From assembly GCF_005870085.1 (NCBI RefSeq), contig NZ_SZNM01000009.1:65259-129258 (forward strand): a DNA stretch of 64,000 nt, read 5' to 3'. Of the stretch, positions 34,803-43,820 are shown piece after piece. The notes below the pieces were generated by a model that saw nothing but the letters and a program-made list of their open reading frames with translations, ran no database searches and was not told the DNA's origin. How positions within the stretch are numbered: the first letter of the stretch is position 1; the number at the start of each line of letters is the position of its first letter. A program made the translations under genes and the position numbers. Source of the stretch: Aquibacillus sediminis. GTDB taxonomy: Bacteria > Bacillota > Bacilli > Bacillales > Amphibacillaceae.

Positions 34803-35213
34803 TTACTTTTCAAATGAACGAACAAGGAGGGTTCCAGCCAACACTGCTAAAATTATATGAGTTTCGGGTATTTGAAATATATTTAAGAAAAAATCTTCTG
34901 GTCCTATTGCTCCGTACCACTTTACCCAATAGAAATTCGGTATAAATACTAAAATTGATATTATAGCAGTTGGAATTAATGTGACCCAATTAAACTTCCA
35001 CTCCCCTTGGATAATTCTGCTAATCCCATTCCATTCCATTAAAACACCGAAAAGAAAAGCCCATAATGATAATTTGGTATAAAGTAAGGAAAACTCACCT
35101 TCAGATAGTGAACCGTCTGAATGATTCAGGTTGTAATAAACATTCACGATTAAATAAAGAAGTAGAATCATCCCTATAATTACAGTAGTTATGCCTAATG
35201 CCTTTTTAAGAAT
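34803..35213 (-). CDS. Small membrane protein, possible ATT start
   Basis: A protein of 122 residues from ATG 35171, or 136 if started at ATT 35213. It has four hydrophobic segments (from the ATG: about 2-12, 30-48, 60-80, 100-118) and an acidic loop HSDGSLSEGEF. Translation from ATT gives a complete first helix (MLKKALGITTVIIG...), and GGGGGG lies six bases before that ATT, whereas the ATG lacks a good ribosome binding site and would cut the helix. ATT starts are rare (infC is a known case). I do not recognise the family. It lies between the HepT fragment and betA. Confidence 0.65.
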   Translation of the reverse strand: MLKKALGITTVIIGMILLLYLIVNVYYNLNHSDGSLSEGEFSLLYTKLSLWAFLFGVLMEWNGISRIIQGEWKFNWVTLIPTAIISILVFIPNFYWVKWYGAIGPEDFFLNIFQIPETHIILAVLAGTLLVRSFEK

Positions 35214-35327
35214 AATATACCCCCCTTAAAGAGTTAATACGATTTGCGAAGTAAAAAGTTTCAATTTTATAACTATTAAGTTAAAAATTTACAAAAACAA
35301 CTAACTTTACGAAAACAGCCTAATAAA

Positions 35328-35396
35328 AAAAAAGAAAGACCTCTTCCATTCCATATCTGCCTTGATTGGCAAATACATGTTGAAAGAGATCTTCCC
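35328..35396 (-). terminator. Terminator of betA
   Basis: On the minus strand AAGATCTCTTTC pairs with GGAAGAGGTCTTTC, followed by an eight- to nine-base T-run. Begins 12 bases after the betA stop. Confidence 0.8.
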
Positions 35397-35407
35397 CTAG
35401 AAAACAT

Positions 35408-37093
35408 TTAAGCTTTTACTGTGCCCGCGTCAGCTGGATGGACTCCATGACGGTAAAAGTCGGCATGGATAGGCTCTAGCGGTTTACGTCCACGGATGAT
35501 GTCTGATGCCTTTTCCGCCAACATCAACACAGGTGCATGGATATTACCGTTCGTTACATAAGGCATGGCAGATGCATCGACCACACGTACATTGTCGAGC
35601 CCATGGACCTTCATGGTTTGTGGGTCTACGACAGCCATTGGATCTGAAGCAGGCCCCATCTTCGCCGTACAACTTGGGTGAAGGGCAGTCTCTGCATCTT
35701 CAGCTACCCATTCCAAGATTTCTTCATCTGTTTGAACAGAAGGACCAGGTGAAATTTCTCCAGAATTGTATGGTGCCATAGCTGGTTGAGACATGATTTC
35801 ACGAGTAATTCTTACCGCTTCAACCCACTCACGTCGATCCTGTTCGGTTGAAAGGTAGTTGTACACCATGCTCGGATGTTCTTTAGGATCCTTCGAACGA
35901 ATCTTTAATGACCCTCTTGCATCAGAGTACATAGGTCCAACGTGTACCTGGAATCCGTGTTTCGTTGCTGCCTTTTGCCCATCGTAACGCACCGCTACCG
36001 GTAGGAAGTGATACATCAGATTTGGATAGTCGACTTCCTCGTTCGAACGAACAAAACCTCCACCTTCAAAATGATTCGTTGCTGCTGGACCTTTCCGCCC
36101 TAATAACCACTGCAAACCAATCCAAGGCATTTTCGCTTTATTTAAGCTAGGCTGTTCAGAAACCGGTAATGGACACGCATATTGGATGTAGGTTTCAAGG
36201 TGATCTTGAAGGTTCTCCCCTACACCAGGTAGATCAACTACTGGTTTGATTCCAAGTGAACGCAAGTGCTCAGCATCACCAACACCTGACAATTGAAGAA
36301 GCTGTGGCGTATTAATTGCACCACCAGCAAGGATAACTTCACCTGCAGTGACATGATGAGTCTTCCCGTTTCGTTCATATGTCACACCACTTGCTCTAGT
36401 ACCATTGAAGTTAATGCTTCTAACAAATGCGCGCGTTTTTACTGTAAGGTTTTTACGCCCCATGTTCGGGTGTAAATAGGCACGTGAAGGACCAAACCTT
36501 CTACCTTTATACACATGTTTATCAAACGGGCCAAATCCCTCTTGTCGAAAACCATTTACGTCAGGAGTTCGGGTGTGTCCAGCCTCGACGGCTGCGTCAA
36601 AGAAAGCTTGGAATAAAGGGTTAGTAGCTGGTCCGCGTTCCAATTTAAGAGGACCATCATGGCCACGAAACTCATCATCTTTATCTGCGGCTAATGCATT
36701 TTCCATGCGTTTAAAATATGGTAAACAGTGTGCAAAATCCCACATTTCCATACCTGGGTCTGCTCCCCAACGTTCATAGTCTAAGGGATTACCACGTTGG
36801 AAAATCATACCGTTAATGGAGCCCGAACCTCCGAGCACCTTCCCACGGGCATGCTTTACACGTCGACCATTCATATAAGGTTCAGGATCAGATTCATATC
36901 TCCAGTCATATAGACTTTTTCCTGCAGGGAACGGCAATGCTGCTGGCATTTGGATTAATAAGTCCCATGAAAAATCCTTACGTCCTGCTTCTAAAACAAG
37001 GACACTGCTTTTACCATCTTCACTTAAACGATCGCCGAGTACGGAACCCGCACTACCGCCACCTACGACTACGTAATCATATGTTTGATTCAT
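35408..37093 (-). CDS. betA: Choline dehydrogenase (GMC oxidoreductase)
   Basis: A 561-residue FAD enzyme of the glucose-methanol-choline family that oxidises choline to betaine aldehyde. FAD-binding [16 protein letters not shown] at 9-24, second GMC signature [20 protein letters not shown] near 255, catalytic His in [11 protein letters not shown] near 470 and [17 protein letters not shown] near 520. Length and motifs match BetA. TAAGGAGGGACGC before ATG. In B. subtilis this step is done by the alcohol dehydrogenase GbsB; here a BetA-type enzyme works with a Bacillus-type GbsA. The operator-like palindrome at 37406 ties it to gbsA and gbsR. It could act on another alcohol, but context strongly favours choline. 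Confidence 0.9.
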   Translation of the reverse strand: MNQTYDYVVVGGGSAGSVLGDRLSEDGKSSVLVLEAGRKDFSWDLLIQMPAALPFPAGKSLYDWRYESDPEPYMNGRRVKHARGKVLGGSGSINGMIFQRGNPLDYERWGADPGMEMWDFAHCLPYFKRMENALAADKDDEFRGHDGPLKLERGPATNPLFQAFFDAAVEAGHTRTPDVNGFRQEGFGPFDKHVYKGRRFGPSRAYLHPNMGRKNLTVKTRAFVRSINFNGTRASGVTYERNGKTHHVTAGEVILAGGAINTPQLLQLSGVGDAEHLRSLGIKPVVDLPGVGENLQDHLETYIQYACPLPVSEQPSLNKAKMPWIGLQWLLGRKGPAATNHFEGGGFVRSNEEVDYPNLMYHFLPVAVRYDGQKAATKHGFQVHVGPMYSDARGSLKIRSKDPKEHPSMVYNYLSTEQDRREWVEAVRITREIMSQPAMAPYNSGEISPGPSVQTDEEILEWVAEDAETALHPSCTAKMGPASDPMAVVDPQTMKVHGLDNVRVVDASAMPYVTNGNIHAPVLMLAEKASDIIRGRKPLEPIHADFYRHGVHPADAGTVKA

Positions 37094-37405
37094 CTTGCGT
37101 CCCTCCTTAGATAGTTATAATTGAATGCAGCGATCTCTTCTATCATAAAAGCATTCATCATAATTCCTCCTTCAGTTATTTAAACTAGTTAGTAGAATAG
37201 TAGTTTTATAAGTTTTTTACTTACATTCATCAAGTGGATCATGCTTCATAATCTTACTTTATTGTTTCTATGTACTTTTTCAATCCAAATTTTCCTGCAG
37301 CACGTCCAATTGCATTTCGTTATGCAACATAATAGTGTTTTGCCCATTCTTAAGAACTGGTACCATCCAATTCCCAAGCGGTGACCTACACTTTTTATTA
37401 AGTTT

Positions 37406-37423
37406 GTTAAATTTTTATTTAAC
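37406..37423. promoter_or_regulatory. GTTAAA-N6-TTTAAC operator upstream of betA
   Basis: GTTAAATTTTTATTTAAC, perfect arms, 313 bases before the betA start and followed by a further ATTCTTAAC half-site. The remaining 37094-37598 contains no convincing gene. Confidence 0.55.
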
Positions 37424-37595
37424 ATTCTTAACTTTTTTAATATATCATAGTGAAATTTTTTTGTAAACGGATGTTCACAAACTTTTGACACTTAAAATAC
37501 ATTTTGGTAATAAATCTCACCGAATCAACACTAATTTTTTTCACGTCAAGAACTGCTGCTATGAATAAAAAATCTATTTAAACATGCTCAATTTC

Positions 37596-37656
37596 TGTTA
37601 TAATAGGTTAGTTGATACAAAAGCCATCTATGTGTATACATAGAGTGGCTTTTCTG
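37596..37656 (+). promoter_or_regulatory. Extended -10 promoter and leader hairpin of the YczE-like gene
   Basis: TGTTATAAT (37596-37604) is an extended -10 box. A hairpin AAAGCCATCTATGT/ACATAGAGTGGCTTTT followed by CTGTTTTT spans about 37619-37658, so a terminator sits within the first 50 bases of the transcript. This looks like attenuation of the gene at 37684. Confidence 0.5.
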
Positions 37657-37683
37657 TTTTTATTAAAAGAAAGAAGGGTTCAG

Positions 37684-38331
37684 ATGATAAAGGAAAGAGG
37701 CTTTCAATGGGTGTTCTTTTTTGTTGGCATTATGGTGATGGGACTTGGGGTTTCCCTAACAATCAAAGGTCAACGTTTAGGTGTAGGCTCTTGGGACGTA
37801 TTGCACGTAGGTTTGTTTAAAAACTTAGGATTATCGATTGGACTTTGGTCGATTATTATTGGTGTTCTTATTATCGTTATTTCTTCGATTGGTTTACATT
37901 CGTTTCCGAAAATCGGAACGTTTATGAATATGATTTTTGTTGGTTTATTTATCGACTTCTTTAACTGGGTATTACCAGATGCCCATACCTTTTCGATACA
38001 GTTAGTCGATTTTATTCTCGGCGTTGTACTGTTAGCTATTGGTTGCGGTATTTATATTTCAGCCAATTTAGGGGCAGGACCACGGGATACCTTAATGTTA
38101 CTTGCAGTGAAAAAACTTAATTGCAGCATCACGGTAGCACGTACCACCATGGAAGTAGTTGTTGCGATTGTAGGCTATTTATTAGGTGGACCTCTCGGAA
38201 TTGGTACCATCATCATGGCTTTTGCACTTGGTCCGATTATTCAAGTTTCACTAGGATATAGTCAAAAATTACTGGAGAAATGTAAGCATGGGGTAAGTCC
38301 TCTGCAAAAAACAAAGGTGAGTGAGATGTAG
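37684..38331 (+). CDS. YczE/YitT-like integral membrane protein
   Basis: A 215-residue membrane protein with about five to six helices. The conserved LGVSLTIKGQRLGVGSWDVL at about 22-41 and the repeat-like LGAGPRDTLMLLAVKKL at about 138-154 are hallmarks of the YczE branch of the YitT/YczE superfamily, whose B. subtilis member is also 215 residues. Its biochemical role is not established. The start is ATG 37684 after AAGAAGGG; an ORF from 37612 would begin inside the leader hairpin. Monocistronic. Confidence 0.8.
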   Translation: MIKERGFQWVFFFVGIMVMGLGVSLTIKGQRLGVGSWDVLHVGLFKNLGLSIGLWSIIIGVLIIVISSIGLHSFPKIGTFMNMIFVGLFIDFFNWVLPDAHTFSIQLVDFILGVVLLAIGCGIYISANLGAGPRDTLMLLAVKKLNCSITVARTTMEVVVAIVGYLLGGPLGIGTIIMAFALGPIIQVSLGYSQKLLEKCKHGVSPLQKTKVSEM

Positions 38332-38404
38332 ATGTTTACAAACTGCGAGCCAAAATCCTGCGAGGGGAATCTATCATTATGTAAGATAAAGGGATCCTTA
38401 AATA

Positions 38405-38460
38405 AAGAAGTAATTACCCAACTCTTTGGTCGGAGCGGTGGGTGATTACTTCTTTTTTTG
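38405..38460. terminator. Long terminator hairpin (AAGAAGTAAT family)
   Basis: AAAGAAGTAATTACCCA pairs with GGGTGATTACTTCTTTTTTT. Similar hairpins occur at 43770 (end of the toxin locus) and 63105, so this may be a toxin-locus relic. Confidence 0.75.
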
Positions 38461-38632
38461 TTAGGTGCAGCTAACAAAAAGTTGATCCTTCATGTCGTTA
38501 CCATGTACAATACCTTTTTCATATAGAGCTTATCCCGTATGTCGTCATAACCCTTCAAACCCCGATATCACAGGGAATTCGGCTACCATCTACCTTTATG
38601 TAGTTGCTATAACGATGGTGCTAGGAATCCGA

Positions 38633-38679
38633 ACTGTCCTTTCGTCGTGGACAGTTGTGTTTTTAAGGGGTCTGACCCC
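38633..38679 (-). repeat. GGGGTCTGACCCC-family 3'-end element
   Basis: ACTGTCC/GGACAGT hairpin (38633-38655), TGTGTTTTTAA, GGGGTCTGACCCC (38667-38679). Lies 67 bases beyond the hxlB stop, separated by the hairpin at 38709. Confidence 0.85.
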
Positions 38680-38708
38680 CTCCATAAAACGCACACTGTC
38701 TCCCTATT

Positions 38709-38737
38709 AAAAGAAGCAGGAGAACCGTCCTCCTGCT
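38709..38737. terminator. Terminator of hxlAB
   Basis: GAAGCAGGAG pairs with CTCCTGCTTC, with AAAA and TTTT flanks; ends ten bases before the hxlB stop codon. Confidence 0.85.
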
Positions 38738-38746
38738 TCCATTTTC

Positions 38747-39307
38747 CTACTCTAAATTAGCATGTTTTCCATACATTTTATTTGTATCTAATCCCTTTTT
38801 CTCCATAAACCTTAAGATTACTGCATCATAAAAAAGTAAAAGGGTTTGTTCAAATAGTGAACCCATTGGTTGGATGGTTTTATAATTGGTGTTATCTGTT
38901 CGAGATTTGGGTGCACCAGGTAATGTTATGGTAAAATCAGCTTGCTTACCAATCGTAGATTCTGGCGCTAACGTAACAGCAGCAACTTTTCCACCGATAC
39001 TAGTTGCCTTTTCTGCAATGGTTACTAAACCTTTTGTTTCCCCTGAGCCTGATCCAATAATTAACATATCATTTTCCTCAAAGTTAGGGGTTACCGTTTC
39101 ACCTAGTACATAAGCGTCGATACCCATATGCATCATTCGCATCACAAACGATTTTGCCATAAACCCGGATCTACCCGCTCCAGCTACAAAGACCTTGTTG
39201 GATTCAAGAATTTCGTTTACTAATCTTTCGGCTTCCTCATCAGCGATTAACTCTACTGAATGATTTAGCTCATTTATAATTTCTTGTAAAAATTCAGTAG
39301 TCTTCAT
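38747..39307 (-). CDS. hxlB: 6-phospho-3-hexuloisomerase
   Basis: A 186-residue SIS-domain isomerase that converts hexulose-6-phosphate to fructose-6-phosphate in the ribulose monophosphate pathway. Motifs: VAGAGRSGFMAKSF near residue 37, GETVTPNF near 63, IIGSGSGETKG near 79, and the C-terminal MGSLFEQTLLLFYDAV near 146. Its start is six bases after the hxlA stop, so it is co-transcribed. Together with HxlA it detoxifies and assimilates formaldehyde. Confidence 0.95.
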   Translation of the reverse strand: MKTTEFLQEIINELNHSVELIADEEAERLVNEILESNKVFVAGAGRSGFMAKSFVMRMMHMGIDAYVLGETVTPNFEENDMLIIGSGSGETKGLVTIAEKATSIGGKVAAVTLAPESTIGKQADFTITLPGAPKSRTDNTNYKTIQPMGSLFEQTLLLFYDAVILRFMEKKGLDTNKMYGKHANLE

Positions 39308-39312
39308 AGTGC

Positions 39313-39945
39313 TTAACCTTGTTTTATTATTTCTTTCATTTTTGCTGCAACACCTTTTTTATCTTCTTGTCCAGCAATTCCCCCACCAACTATCACAAGG
39401 TCCGGTTGAACTTTGACTACTTCTGGCAGTGTATCTAGTTTGATTCCGCCAGCGATTGCTGTTTTGGCATGTTTCACAACATCTTTAATCGTTTGGAGAT
39501 CTTCGAATGAATTCTTACCAACAGCCTGCAAGTCGTAACCAGTATGAACGCAAATATAATCGACACCTAATAGATCGAGCTCTTTTGCTCGTTTTGCTAT
39601 ATCTTTCACGGCGATTAAATCAACAAGAACTTCTTTACCTTGTTTTTTCGCTTCCTCCACTGCACCTTTTATCGACTCATCTTCTGCTACACCTAGAATC
39701 GTTACGATATCCGCCTTTGCTTCGGATGCCTTTTGCACTTCATATGCTGCAGCATCCATTGTTTTTAGGTCTGCCAATACTTGCAATTTAGGAAAAGCTT
39801 CTTTTATTTCCTGAACAGCTTTTAGCCCTTCAATTTTAATAATTGGGGTACCAATCTCAACAATATCTATAGATGCTTCTACTTCTTTGATTACCTCCTT
39901 TGCTTCTGGAATATTGACAAGATCTAACGCTAATTGTAATTTCAT
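39313..39945 (-). CDS. hxlA: 3-hexulose-6-phosphate synthase
   Basis: A 210-residue orotidine-phosphate-decarboxylase-fold aldolase that joins formaldehyde to ribulose 5-phosphate. MKLQLALDLVNIPEA at the N-terminus, VEIGTPIIKIEG near 30, LADLKTMDAAAYE near 58 (metal-binding Asp-Lys), CVHTGYDLQA near 134 and AGGIKLDTLP near 163. ATG 39945 has GGAGGAAATCA in front; the 41-codon extension from 40068 covers the promoter. First gene of hxlAB, divergent from the HxlR-type regulator at 40142. Confidence 0.95.
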   Translation of the reverse strand: MKLQLALDLVNIPEAKEVIKEVEASIDIVEIGTPIIKIEGLKAVQEIKEAFPKLQVLADLKTMDAAAYEVQKASEAKADIVTILGVAEDESIKGAVEEAKKQGKEVLVDLIAVKDIAKRAKELDLLGVDYICVHTGYDLQAVGKNSFEDLQTIKDVVKHAKTAIAGGIKLDTLPEVVKVQPDLVIVGGGIAGQEDKKGVAAKMKEIIKQG

Positions 39946-40078
39946 TGATTGATTTCCTCCTACCATTTTATATAAATCTTTTTCTCCTTGTTGGTAGCTA
40001 TAGCCACCATCATATCGGAGTAGTATAATCAATGATAAAGACAAAATATATTTTATGTAAGTAGGCACTTTTTTCTGA

Positions 40079-40110
40079 TATAGTACCTTAAGTTTGGTAT
40101 AGTAACTTGA
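40079..40110. promoter_or_regulatory. Direct repeats in the hxlA-hxlR intergenic region
   Basis: TATAGTACCTTAA (40079) and TATAGTAACTTGA (40098) repeat with 19-base spacing, upstream of the divergent hxl genes. HxlR in B. subtilis binds paired direct repeats upstream of hxlAB, so these are the candidate sites. Confidence 0.5.
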
Positions 40111-40141
40111 ACTAGACTATAAAAGAGAGAGAAGGATTTCG

Positions 40142-40801
40142 ATGATTACGAAAAAAATAAATGGCATATATCCCGAAAAAGAATTAGCGTTATCGATCCT
40201 TGATGGAAAATGGAAACTTACGCTTCTTTGTCACTTAGGTTTAAAAGGGACAAAGCGATTTGGCGAGCTCAAGCAGTTAACTCCCAAGATTACACAACAA
40301 ACGTTAACGAATAAACTGAGAGAATTAGAGGAAAATGGACTTGTTCATCGCGAGACATATCCAGTTATTCCTCCTAAGGTAGAGTATTCTTTAACAGAAC
40401 AAGGTGAAAGTTTACTACCTATTCTAGATATGCTGTATGACTGGGGTAGAGATCATTTAAAACATATGACTGAAAAGGTTGATGGCATATACTCTGAGAA
40501 GAGACTCACATTGTCTGTTATAGAAGGTAAATGGAAGCTAAGCATTTTATGTCATTTAGGTTTAAAAGGAACAAAGCGATTTGGAGAACTCAGAAAATTA
40601 ATACCTAACGTAACCAAGAAAATGTTGACCAATCAACTTAGAGAACTAGAAGACGACGGTTTGCTCCACCGAGAAGCTTACCCAGTTGTTCCACCTAAAG
40701 TGGAGTATTCCTTAACAAAACAAGGAGAAAGCCTTTTTCCAATTTTGAAAGCGATGGAAGATTGGGGCCGGAATTATATGGATCAACATTGTAAAGCTTA
40801 G
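40142..40801 (+). CDS. Double-domain HxlR-type regulator without the sensor cysteine
   Basis: A 219-residue protein made of two full HxlR domains in tandem (about 5-108 and 112-215); usual HxlR proteins have one domain and dimerise. The repeats align along their length: [20 protein letters not shown] versus [20 protein letters not shown], and later [17 protein letters not shown] versus [17 protein letters not shown]. In B. subtilis HxlR an N-terminal CEKEL cysteine (Cys11, with Lys13) senses formaldehyde. Here the corresponding segments read YPEKEL and YSEKRL, without the cysteine. It is divergent from hxlAB, so it should still regulate it, perhaps as an intramolecular dimer with a different trigger. 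ATG 40142 after AGAGAGAAGG. Confidence 0.88.
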   Translation: MITKKINGIYPEKELALSILDGKWKLTLLCHLGLKGTKRFGELKQLTPKITQQTLTNKLRELEENGLVHRETYPVIPPKVEYSLTEQGESLLPILDMLYDWGRDHLKHMTEKVDGIYSEKRLTLSVIEGKWKLSILCHLGLKGTKRFGELRKLIPNVTKKMLTNQLRELEDDGLLHREAYPVVPPKVEYSLTKQGESLFPILKAMEDWGRNYMDQHCKA

Positions 40802-40835
40802 AGAGAATATTGCACGAATTCAGGCATACCACAAA

Positions 40836-40983
40836 AGAGAGAGTCGATCATTTTATCTAAAATAATTGACTCTCTCTTTCTATAAATCTTTTGTTGGTAG
40901 ACACATAGGTCTGGCAAAACATGATAGCACTTTTAGACTGTCCTCATCACATGGACAGTTGTGTTTTTAAGGGGTCTGACCCC
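40836..40983. repeat. Composite repeat: hairpin + TTTTGTTGG link + GGGGTCTGACCCC
   Basis: Module A: GAGAGAGTCGATCATTTTA... with ...ATAATTGACTCTCTC (40836-40880). Module B: TCTATAAATCTTTTGTTGG and GGACACAT-like link (40881-40936). Module C: GACTGTCC/GGACAGT hairpin and GGGGTCTGACCCC (40971-40983). The same order occurs at 57225-57355 and 58505-58653, with a degenerate version near 63715-63828. Module C overlaps the end of the hydrolase gene. Confidence 0.88.
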
Positions 40984-43177
40984 ACCCCACTGATTCCAAC
41001 AAAATCCCACCTGCATCCCCTCTAAAGTGTAATCTTATTTCATCAATATTGTCCGTATTAAATGTTGCGTTTTGTTGTTCAAATGATTCGAGTGGGACTT
41101 CGAATGTTTGGAAAACTGGTTCCCACGACGTTTCGTATTTCCCCTCTCTAAATATATCATCGAACAGGCCAAATGGTGTGTAATCGGTAGTAATAACTGG
41201 CGGGAACGGCATAAAATCATCCAATGGCAATTGAACAGCATCACCATCTGTCGTCTTTAATTCCACTTCAATTTCTGGTCTTTTTTCCTGTTCTACTTCA
41301 CCAACGATGTTCGCCATCGTAAATATGAGCCGCTCCCTACTTCCATTTTTCCCAGCCTCACTCCCCCATCCGATCCGCTTCATATAATCATCAGGCAAAT
41401 GAACGGTGTACGATACATCATCTTTCCACTCGAGACGAACGGCATCTACAGGGCGATCATTTCCACCTCGATCCTCAGGTGTGATGACATCCATCTCATC
41501 AAACCCCTCTGCAACTGTGATAACTCCGTCCGAAGCCTCTACTTTGTTACGTTTGAACTCAATGATTGATTGGTAATTCGCATGGTGATATTTATTGACG
41601 AACGTCGTGTTTGGAAGCCAGCTTTCCCCATACCGATAATCGCGAAATAACTTTTCAAAAGAAGCATCCCCATGCAAAACACTTTCAAAAAATGCAGAAA
41701 TGTACACTTTTGCGATTTGCTGCTGATCATTTGGCTCCATCGTTTGCATTCGACTTAAAAAGAGCCCTCTCGGTAAACTGCTATCCATTCGTCCCCAGTT
41801 CGTATTAAATTGACTATGATTGGCATCCGCAATATAAAGGGATGACCGAAACGCCTGTTCATTCTCATCCAAGTTCATCTGGTAATATTGCCTTTCCCCA
41901 CGGAATATAGTCACATCTCCATCGCGGGCTCCTTGCATGAGTAAGTAGGAGGTATTATCCAACATGGGCCGTTTTCCATCAATCCGTTTATCTGTTGGAG
42001 CAAGCGCAACGACTCCCTGTATCTTGACCTGATCCATACTTTCTAGCAATCTTTCATCATCAAAAAACGATTCGTAGTCTGCTGCCATTTGAGCTGCTTG
42101 CCCTCCACGAGAGTGACCAACTAAGCCAACTTGATCGAAATCTATTTTTTGATAGAAGGCATTTCCAGGTGTTTGGTTCATTGTTTGTAATTGGGCTACA
42201 TGTTGTAAAATCACCCATGCACGTAATTCATAATTGCGATCAGGAATCCCTGAGGTATTGGAATAATTGATAAAGTCTTGATCGACTGTAATTGTCACAA
42301 ACCCACGACTCGCTAACAGTTCACCTAAATAATCATATCCGCTCGCTGAAAAGTATTCCATTGTATGATTTCCTTGAACAATGAGAATAACTGGAAAAGG
42401 ACCTTCCCCCTCTGGCAGCCATACTCTTCCATTTACCGGTAATTGAGACTGATCAAATCCCCAAAATGCTGTTCGTTCTTCACTCCACTTAGTTATAAAA
42501 CTAGAAGCATCAACCGCCGGCGTAACAATATCTACACCCTCCCCGAAAGCTTCGCGATACTTATCTTCACCACTACCATAACTGAAAAATGTATAAGGAA
42601 AATCTCCTTTTTGGGCAGGATTTTCTTCCGATATCGATTCTAGATCACTAGTAGTTTCATTGTCGTTATCCGATAACACGACATACATAGAAGTTAGAAA
42701 AAGGATCCCAGTAAGTATCGAGATTTTAACACTTCTATTTTTTTTACGAAAAAGTACAATAAAACATAGCACGACGACGATCGTCACTATACTGTAGCCG
42801 ACACCCACAATATAGGAAAATAGTGTTCCACTTTCTTCTTCTATTAATAGAGTTGCACTCAAGTAAATGGTATAACTAAAACTCCCCACAAAAAGACGTG
42901 GGAGCGGTATATACAAGAAAGACAACAACGCACCTACCCCAGTTGTCCAAATAACAAAATACATCCCATTAGTAGATACCTCTCGCGCTATATTGGTAAG
43001 GTGTGCATGCAGGGTTGCTCCAGTTGGATGACCGACTGCTTGTATCACCGAGGCTGTCATGGTTACAATCAAGAATCCAATCATAAACCATTTACCATAA
43101 TTGCCGTCTCTTTCATGAATCGTTAATAGCCGTGTCCAAATCCAACGAACCAGCTTCATAAAATAATCTCTGACCAA
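40967..43177 (-). CDS. Membrane-anchored alpha/beta hydrolase, large
   Basis: A 736-residue protein. Residues about 25-170 hold five hydrophobic helices. The rest is an extracytoplasmic alpha/beta hydrolase related to PAF-acetylhydrolase/chlorophyllase-like esterases: VILIVQGNHTMEYF near 268 (oxyanion region), nucleophile GLVGHSRGGQAAQ near 352, and SLYIADANHSQFN near 450 (likely His). A C-terminal beta-rich part (about 560-736) follows. The last residues GWGQTP and the TAA stop are encoded by the GGGGTCTGACCCC repeat, so the natural C-terminus was altered. Start TTG 43177, or ATG 43159; neither has an ideal ribosome binding site. Substrate unknown. Confidence 0.78.
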   Translation of the reverse strand: MVRDYFMKLVRWIWTRLLTIHERDGNYGKWFMIGFLIVTMTASVIQAVGHPTGATLHAHLTNIAREVSTNGMYFVIWTTGVGALLSFLYIPLPRLFVGSFSYTIYLSATLLIEEESGTLFSYIVGVGYSIVTIVVVLCFIVLFRKKNRSVKISILTGILFLTSMYVVLSDNDNETTSDLESISEENPAQKGDFPYTFFSYGSGEDKYREAFGEGVDIVTPAVDASSFITKWSEERTAFWGFDQSQLPVNGRVWLPEGEGPFPVILIVQGNHTMEYFSASGYDYLGELLASRGFVTITVDQDFINYSNTSGIPDRNYELRAWVILQHVAQLQTMNQTPGNAFYQKIDFDQVGLVGHSRGGQAAQMAADYESFFDDERLLESMDQVKIQGVVALAPTDKRIDGKRPMLDNTSYLLMQGARDGDVTIFRGERQYYQMNLDENEQAFRSSLYIADANHSQFNTNWGRMDSSLPRGLFLSRMQTMEPNDQQQIAKVYISAFFESVLHGDASFEKLFRDYRYGESWLPNTTFVNKYHHANYQSIIEFKRNKVEASDGVITVAEGFDEMDVITPEDRGGNDRPVDAVRLEWKDDVSYTVHLPDDYMKRIGWGSEAGKNGSRERLIFTMANIVGEVEQEKRPEIEVELKTTDGDAVQLPLDDFMPFPPVITTDYTPFGLFDDIFREGKYETSWEPVFQTFEVPLESFEQQNATFNTDNIDEIRLHFRGDAGGILLESVGWGQTP

Positions 43178-43443
43178 TCTATTTCACCACCAATATATCT
43201 ATAAAAAGGGAAATTTCCATAAGTGGGGAGTTCTATCATAGCCTCCCACTGATGATTAGCACTGTAAAGAGAGACCCCCGCAGGCGCCCCAACTAGTTTT
43301 TCCGAATCCTAAAGTAGGGGTATTACTAGCCGTTAAGGCAGGATAACCATCACTTCTTTAATCCTACCATTTTAACCCGGGAGGTGACACCATCATAGGG
43401 CTGAAACATGATATTTAGGCTTGAAATAGGAGGTATAAAGAGA

Positions 43444-43512
43444 ATGGACATGGTTTATGATGTAATCTGGAGGGTCATGAGGCAATTCATCCGGGAAAGA
43501 ATGAGAAAGTGA
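43444..43512 (+). CDS. Possible 22-residue micro-ORF
   Basis: ATG preceded at eight bases by AGGAGGT encodes MDMVYDVIWRVMRQFIRERM plus two residues, an amphipathic basic helix. Excellent ribosome binding site, but no conservation evidence. The rest of 43178-43640 has no other gene; a second AGGTGACACC sequence is near 43382. Confidence 0.3.
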   Translation: MDMVYDVIWRVMRQFIRERMRK

Positions 43513-43649
43513 GGACTTTAGTAGTTCATATAATGCGGTTATTTTGCTTTTTTAAGATTTTTGCTTAAATCATTCTCAACATGTATAATCCTAAACTTAG
43601 ACTGTTTCAAATTTGCAACAAAAATAATTGTGACAGGCACCAATTCAAT

Positions 43650-43677
43650 TTGACTATTTAATAATTACAATTATAAT
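43650..43677 (+). promoter_or_regulatory. Promoter of the candidate antitoxin RNA
   Basis: TTGACT (43650-43655), 16-base spacer, TATAAT (43672-43677). It points toward the 3' end of the toxin gene on the other strand. Confidence 0.65.
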
Positions 43678-43683
43678 ATAAAA

Positions 43684-43820
43684 TAAGAATACCGAGCGGA
43701 AGTAACCACTCGGCAATTGTAACTACAAACCGCATAAAGAGCGGCTGACCAAATGTATGGTGTTTCGTCAAAGAAGTAACCGTCTAATCCATTGGTAGTG
43801 GGGACGGTTATTTCTTTTTG
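43684..43820 (+). ncRNA. Candidate antisense antitoxin RNA (RatA-like)
   Basis: Predicted from the promoter at 43650-43677 and the terminator hairpin AAAGAAGTAACCGTC (43770) / GACGGTTATTTC (43803) followed by TTTTTG. The transcript of roughly 135 bases has no ORF of note and is complementary to the last coding codons and 3' end of the holin-like toxin mRNA, the layout of txpA/RatA-type modules. Confidence 0.55.

Noticed and set aside
37246..37491. 81-residue minus-strand ORF upstream of betA
   Set aside because: It crosses the GTTAAA...TTTAAC palindrome and AT-rich promoter DNA, lacks an RBS and has no recognisable sequence.
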